Positions 60,970 through 64,000 of a stretch of DNA of 64,000 bases are shown one piece after another. Position numbers and translations under genes: made by a program. The stretch is from an uncultured Dehalococcoidia bacterium (GTDB lineage: Bacteria > Chloroflexota > Dehalococcoidia > Lucifugimonadales > Australimonadaceae): NCBI GenBank assembly GCA_958295525.1, contig OY282355.1, forward strand, positions 334,260 through 398,259, in the 5' to 3' direction. Each line of letters begins with the position of its first letter. Within the stretch, counting starts at the first letter, position 1. Below the pieces are notes generated by a model. It was not told where the DNA came from. It was given only the letters and a program-made list of their open reading frames with translations, and ran no database searches.

Positions 60970-61620
60970 TTAGAAACCTCCTCCCCGGACAAACACATAA
61001 GATGCTCTTAAATATACAGCAACTAACCATACAATAAAGACAACAGTCGCAAAGTAATAGCGATAAGTTCCTTTGATAATAAACTTGGTGAAGTAGGCGG
61101 TTAAGTGCACCAATAAAATGCCTATAGATGTGCTTTCAACCGGTCTGTTGAACGCCCAAAAAGCGAACAAAACAAACGCTAAAGATATTGAGAAAACAAT
61201 GCTTATATGCTTTGTGGAATACTGAGCAGGAATGTTCCGTAGGTGAATTATTAAGACAGCGAAAACCAGAACGGCGCTGATTGGAACCACAATGAACGGT
61301 GAATTATCCGGTTCATATACAGTAAGGTTAGTATCAAACCGGTAGGTTGTCCAGACCGACACGGCGTGAAAAACTGTTGCTAATGAAAGCCCTTGTGTAT
61401 AAACAAGAGAGCATATTTGCTTTTCTATCTTATGAGTCAGCACGTTTTTCAACGCAATCCCGAGGGTAAAAGAAGACACAAGAAATCCCATCGAGTGGAG
61501 AGCAATGTCATAAGGGTCCCACCAAGAGAACGGAATAACGACCCCCACGGATATGTACAGCACGCTGAACGCGACGAACGTGAGGCAAGCCATGAAGAGT
61601 ATGCCGCATTTGCTAGTCAT
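60970..61620 (-). CDS. AT-rich multi-span membrane protein
   Basis: 216 residues with six likely helices, for example ILFMACLTFVAFSVLYISVG, IVVPISAVLVFAVLIIHL and FATVVFIVWLVAVYLRASYV. The coding sequence is markedly AT-richer than the rest of the window and uses AT-ending codons. No family is recognised. The ATG at 61620 is preceded by GGTTGCGATGAC, a weak ribosome site. Codon use and AT content suggest recent transfer. Confidence 0.6.
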   Translation of the reverse strand: MTSKCGILFMACLTFVAFSVLYISVGVVIPFSWWDPYDIALHSMGFLVSSFTLGIALKNVLTHKIEKQICSLVYTQGLSLATVFHAVSVWTTYRFDTNLTVYEPDNSPFIVVPISAVLVFAVLIIHLRNIPAQYSTKHISIVFSISLAFVLFAFWAFNRPVESTSIGILLVHLTAYFTKFIIKGTYRYYFATVVFIVWLVAVYLRASYVFVRGGGF

Positions 61621-61649
61621 CGCAACCTCTGACGGGCGTTCGGGCGGCG

Positions 61650-61760
61650 CCGGCGCCGGAGAGAAGGTAGAGGTAGGCGTCGGTCGAGGAAGCGAGGTCG
61701 ATCCGCGCGGACGCCTGCCTGCTGAGGGCGCAGCGCTCCGCGCAATGCCTGCGGGCGCGC
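61650..61760 (-). pseudogene. PPC-like domain fragment
   Basis: The minus strand encodes LSRQASARIDLASSTDAYLY and LLSGAGA, the same piece as in the gene remnant at 63.3 kb, with about 90 bases of closely matching DNA. It has no start or further domain. It lies between two AT-rich blocks. Confidence 0.6.
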
Positions 61761-61844
61761 CTGATTGCCATCGTTGGCTTGCTCATCGCCAGGGGAGTAT
61801 ACGCTATTCCGTCACAACGAGAGCAATGGACGATAATCAACAAT

Positions 61845-62585
61845 CTAGCTGAGCCACGGTTCGCTAGTGTTGTACGATACTACGCCTCCAATAATTATCC
61901 ATATAATCAACATACTGAATACAACCAAGCCATAGCGTTTACTTTTGGAAACAACTTTCTCGAGACCCGTAGTCAATTGCACTACCCAAATGGAATAGCA
62001 AAAGTAAATGAGCACATATCCGTACCAGTCGATGATAATTATCCACCAGCACGTAGCAATGACTGCGAAGGTCGCTATTGCGCCTTGCAGAACTGATACG
62101 TGAGAACGAGGGAAATTGGCATTTCGTACATGGATCACAAAATTCATTGCAACTACGACTACCATTATAGCAATAATCGGTAAGTAATTTACTGTAACGC
62201 TTAGTACGAAATCGAGGAATGAGAATCCTCCAATTATCGCTATAAACATTGCTCCGAGCATTCCCTGCGTCGCAAAAAGCCGACGAAATATATGTTCTTT
62301 TTCGTTGGAAATCAACTTGAAAGAATTGACTATCAATAAGCCCAGCGGTATAGTGAAAGCCACACTATAAAAGACAATAAAATAACCATCGGGGAAGGAA
62401 TTTGAAGCGACAACCCCAAGCACAATGAAGAAACTCAAAGAGAATTCCCGGAAGGTGATGTCGGTTTTCATAAGGTTAGACCTCACTATAAGCAATATCG
62501 CAATCGGCAGATAGGCAAGCAGTGACAAACCACTCACAAAGAGAGCGACAGAGACCACCGCGATGAAGAAAGCCTCGGAATTCAT
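61845..62585 (-). CDS. AT-rich multi-span membrane protein
   Basis: 246 residues with seven to eight likely helices (for example FFIAVVSVALFVSGLSLLAY and MLIIWIIIGGVVSYN). AT-rich coding. The ATG at 62585 overlaps the stop of the upstream membrane gene by 4 bases (ATGA), so the two are co-translated; a start 5 codons earlier is possible. No family recognised. Confidence 0.62.
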   Translation of the reverse strand: MNSEAFFIAVVSVALFVSGLSLLAYLPIAILLIVRSNLMKTDITFREFSLSFFIVLGVVASNSFPDGYFIVFYSVAFTIPLGLLIVNSFKLISNEKEHIFRRLFATQGMLGAMFIAIIGGFSFLDFVLSVTVNYLPIIAIMVVVVAMNFVIHVRNANFPRSHVSVLQGAIATFAVIATCWWIIIIDWYGYVLIYFCYSIWVVQLTTGLEKVVSKSKRYGLVVFSMLIIWIIIGGVVSYNTSEPWLS

Positions 62586-63253
62586 CGTAATCTGTCGCAA
62601 GCATAACTCGACCCATCAAACGCGACAACCACAGTTTCTGCGCGAAATCTCATCCACATGTAGGCCTGGACTTCGACTTCAGTATATCTTTCGTTAGTGA
62701 TTTCCACGTCAACTACTCGCTTGGCGGAGCCGTTAATTCGATTATCGTACGCTAGCCCGTAACACGCTTCAGTTCCGAGAGCCCTTACAGCATAGGCGCG
62801 TTCCTGTCCTGTAAACGCGCCAAGACCATTAGGGGTTGTCCACAACGCGGCGTACCCGAAGATAAGAACAACGATCCAAAATCCCAGCGCAAGCAATGCG
62901 GTTTTTCTCCACATTCCATGGAGTTTGTTTAGCAATATACTACCCAATAGAGGTAAAGCAAGGAAGGTTAAAATAATGGCAAGCGATGGAATAAAGCGCA
63001 GCATTAGCGCAGACAGAATTGCTATGATCACTAATAATGCTGCGCCTCCCATCCTCGAGAACCTCGGCAAGAGTAATTCTTGGATTGATGGCGATTTTAC
63101 GCAGAAGCGCCCAAGCGTCAACCATGTCATGAGGTACGCAAGGAGCAACGCAATGGACGTGAAACGCGAGTCATTGTCAAAAATCGCAGGGATTGGCCCA
63201 AGCCATGAGCCGACAATTGCCCACAGGAAAACCATGTAGTGCAGAAAACCCAT
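62582..63253 (-). CDS. AT-rich membrane protein with C-terminal soluble part
   Basis: 223 residues. Four to five helices in the first 145 residues (MGFLHYMVFLWAIVGSWLGP, ALLVIIAILSALML, TALLALGFWIVVLIFGYA), then a soluble region of about 75 residues with two Cys (TEACYGLAYD and SSYACDRLR) that could form a disulfide outside the cell. AT-rich coding. No family is recognised. It is coupled to the next gene by a 4-base overlap. Confidence 0.6.
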   Translation of the reverse strand: MGFLHYMVFLWAIVGSWLGPIPAIFDNDSRFTSIALLLAYLMTWLTLGRFCVKSPSIQELLLPRFSRMGGAALLVIIAILSALMLRFIPSLAIILTFLALPLLGSILLNKLHGMWRKTALLALGFWIVVLIFGYAALWTTPNGLGAFTGQERAYAVRALGTEACYGLAYDNRINGSAKRVVDVEITNERYTEVEVQAYMWMRFRAETVVVAFDGSSYACDRLR

Positions 63254-63259
63254 AACGCG

Positions 63260-63730
63260 CTACCGCCTCCACGTAGGCGTAGGGGTGGGCGTGGCGCTGA
63301 CCATGAGCGCGGCGCCTGCGCCGGAGAGGAGGTAGAGGTAGGCGTCGGTCGAGGAGGTCAGCATCGATCCGCGCGGACGCCTGCCCGCTGAGGGAGAATC
63401 TATAGAAGCGGGCGTAGCGTCCGCCTCTGCTGATGGACTGGCAGCCGCTCGTCCATGAGCCGGACGCGCTCTTGGAAGAGCCTGACGAGACGCTGCCGAG
63501 GTCGTTGAAGACGCAAGGATTCGGCGTAGGCGTCGGGGTAGCGGTGGGCGATGGGGTAGCGGTGGGCGATGGGGTAGGAGTTGGCGTGGGCGTGGGGTTG
63601 CCTTGCCCGGAGACGCCGCCGTCTTGCGCGCGCGCCGCGTCAACGCTTCGCCGAAGAGCGCAATTCCCGCGCAGAACACGGCGAGCGCGATGAGTTCGGC
63701 GGCGCGCTTCCTCATGAGAAGAGGAGTCAT
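63260..63730 (-). pseudogene. Frameshifted PPC-like domain protein gene
   Basis: The minus strand begins with a signal-peptide-like MRKRAAELIALAVFCAGIAL in one frame. It continues in a second frame with a Pro/Thr linker (TPTPTPTPSPTATP) and the domain NDLGSVSSGSSKSASGSW and RYARFYRFSLSGQASARID. It then returns to the first frame with LTSSTDAYLYLLSGAG. Two frame changes are needed, and it stops early, so it is broken or contains errors. The domain resembles a pre-peptidase C-terminal (PPC) fold of secreted proteins. Confidence 0.6.
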
Positions 63731-63842
63731 ACGCGGAGTCTACACTGCGCTGCGGACTGGCGCGGGTTGCACGGACGCCTACGCCCCGCGACGGAGAGGC
63801 CAACCGCAGCGACGCCCATCATTCCCGCCTGCGCGATTGCGG

Positions 63843-63848
63843 CATAAT
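63843..63848 (+). promoter_or_regulatory. Candidate -10 box for the VOC gene
   Basis: CATAAT about 45 bases before the start at 63894, with AGGAGG between. A half-copy of the hairpin (CATTCCCGCCTGCGCG) precedes it. Confidence 0.4.
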
Positions 63849-63893
63849 AGGGGCGCCCGCCGACTGCGGGCATCAGGGCATAGGAGGCGTTCG

Positions 63894-64000
63894 ATGACCG
63901 AATACGATCGGCGGAGCCAAGACGTCGGCAATCTCGTGGCGCTCGACCATGTGAACCTCGCCGTGCCCGACCAGCAAACGGCCACGCTCTTCCACGTCGT
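63894..64000 (+). CDS. VOC/glyoxalase-family protein, 5' part only
   Basis: The first 35 codons run off the window end. LVALDHVNLAVPDQQTATLF is the typical start of a vicinal oxygen chelate domain, with the first metal His in DHVNLAV. A perfect TAGGAGG lies 10 bases before the ATG. Nothing can be said about the substrate. Confidence 0.6.
   Translation, partial: MTEYDRRSQDVGNLVALDHVNLAVPDQQTATLFHV

Noticed and set aside
62925..63239. 104-codon plus-strand frame in the AT-rich region
   Set aside because: It is antisense to a membrane-protein gene that has a coherent hydrophobic profile and a coupled start/stop.

Overview
This is a high-GC bacterial chromosome segment. The gene content (an F-type ATP synthase operon, a LexA with a CGAAC-N4-GTTC operator, a RelA/SpoT protein, a translation and isoprenoid operon, a branched-chain 2-oxo acid dehydrogenase cluster, and many amidohydrolase-2, SDR, RraA and class II aldolase genes) best fits a Chloroflexota bacterium of the Dehalococcoidia/SAR202 kind. 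That assignment is an inference from gene families and not from a marker-gene search.

Layout. 0.1-6.5 kb: ATP synthase genes in the order atpI-B-E-F-H-A-G-D, with no epsilon gene after atpD. 6.9-10.8 kb: SDR, methyltransferase, FAD oxidoreductase and MFS transporter. 10.9-11.4 kb: a 59-bp tandem repeat array between convergent genes. 11.4-18.3 kb: a PMT-like glycosyltransferase with a duplicated C-terminal module, a heme-oxygenase-fold protein, a hydrolase, lexA with promoter and SOS operator, and GNAT, DinB and SDR genes. 18.4-26.6 kb, mostly minus strand: TPR protein, CoA-binding protein, purS, relA/spoT, an ECF S-component with a DUF4430-like lipoprotein, an exonuclease, a 23-residue membrane peptide, and a RidA-RraA-RraA operon. 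27-31 kb: an orphan phage-type terminase large subunit, an atypical IscA protein, and an XRE/ImmA pair. 31.2-34.2 kb: amidohydrolase, TlpA-like lipoprotein, SDR. 34.5-43.7 kb: rpsB-tsf-pyrH-frr-uppS and cdsA-cytochrome c-dxr-rseP, split between uppS and cdsA by a two-gene AAA ATPase/DUF4276 cassette that looks like a defence module. 43.9-46.8 kb: amidohydrolase, tRNA-Arg(TCG), a branched-chain-amino-acid-type binding lipoprotein. 47.1-52.3 kb: E1alpha, E1beta and a 923-residue E2. 52.5-55.3 kb: a stand-alone AICAR transformylase and two class II aldolases. 55.4-56.5 kb: a DUF4160/XRE pair with a perfect palindromic operator. 56.6-60.6 kb: a catabolic operon (epimerase, alcohol dehydrogenase, amidohydrolase, cupin). 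60.6-63.7 kb: AT-rich membrane-protein genes separated by remnants of a PPC-like domain gene. 63.9 kb: the start of a VOC-family gene running off the window.

Two features cut across the window. First, a hairpin repeat with core ATTCCCGC-N4-GCGGGAAT fills most gaps up to about 47.5 kb and is then almost absent. It also occurs in frame inside two genes, as part of the N-terminal extension of E1alpha and in the C-terminal tail of the terminase. Second, many genes have a TATAAT-like box only 6-10 nt before the start codon, which suggests widespread leaderless transcription.
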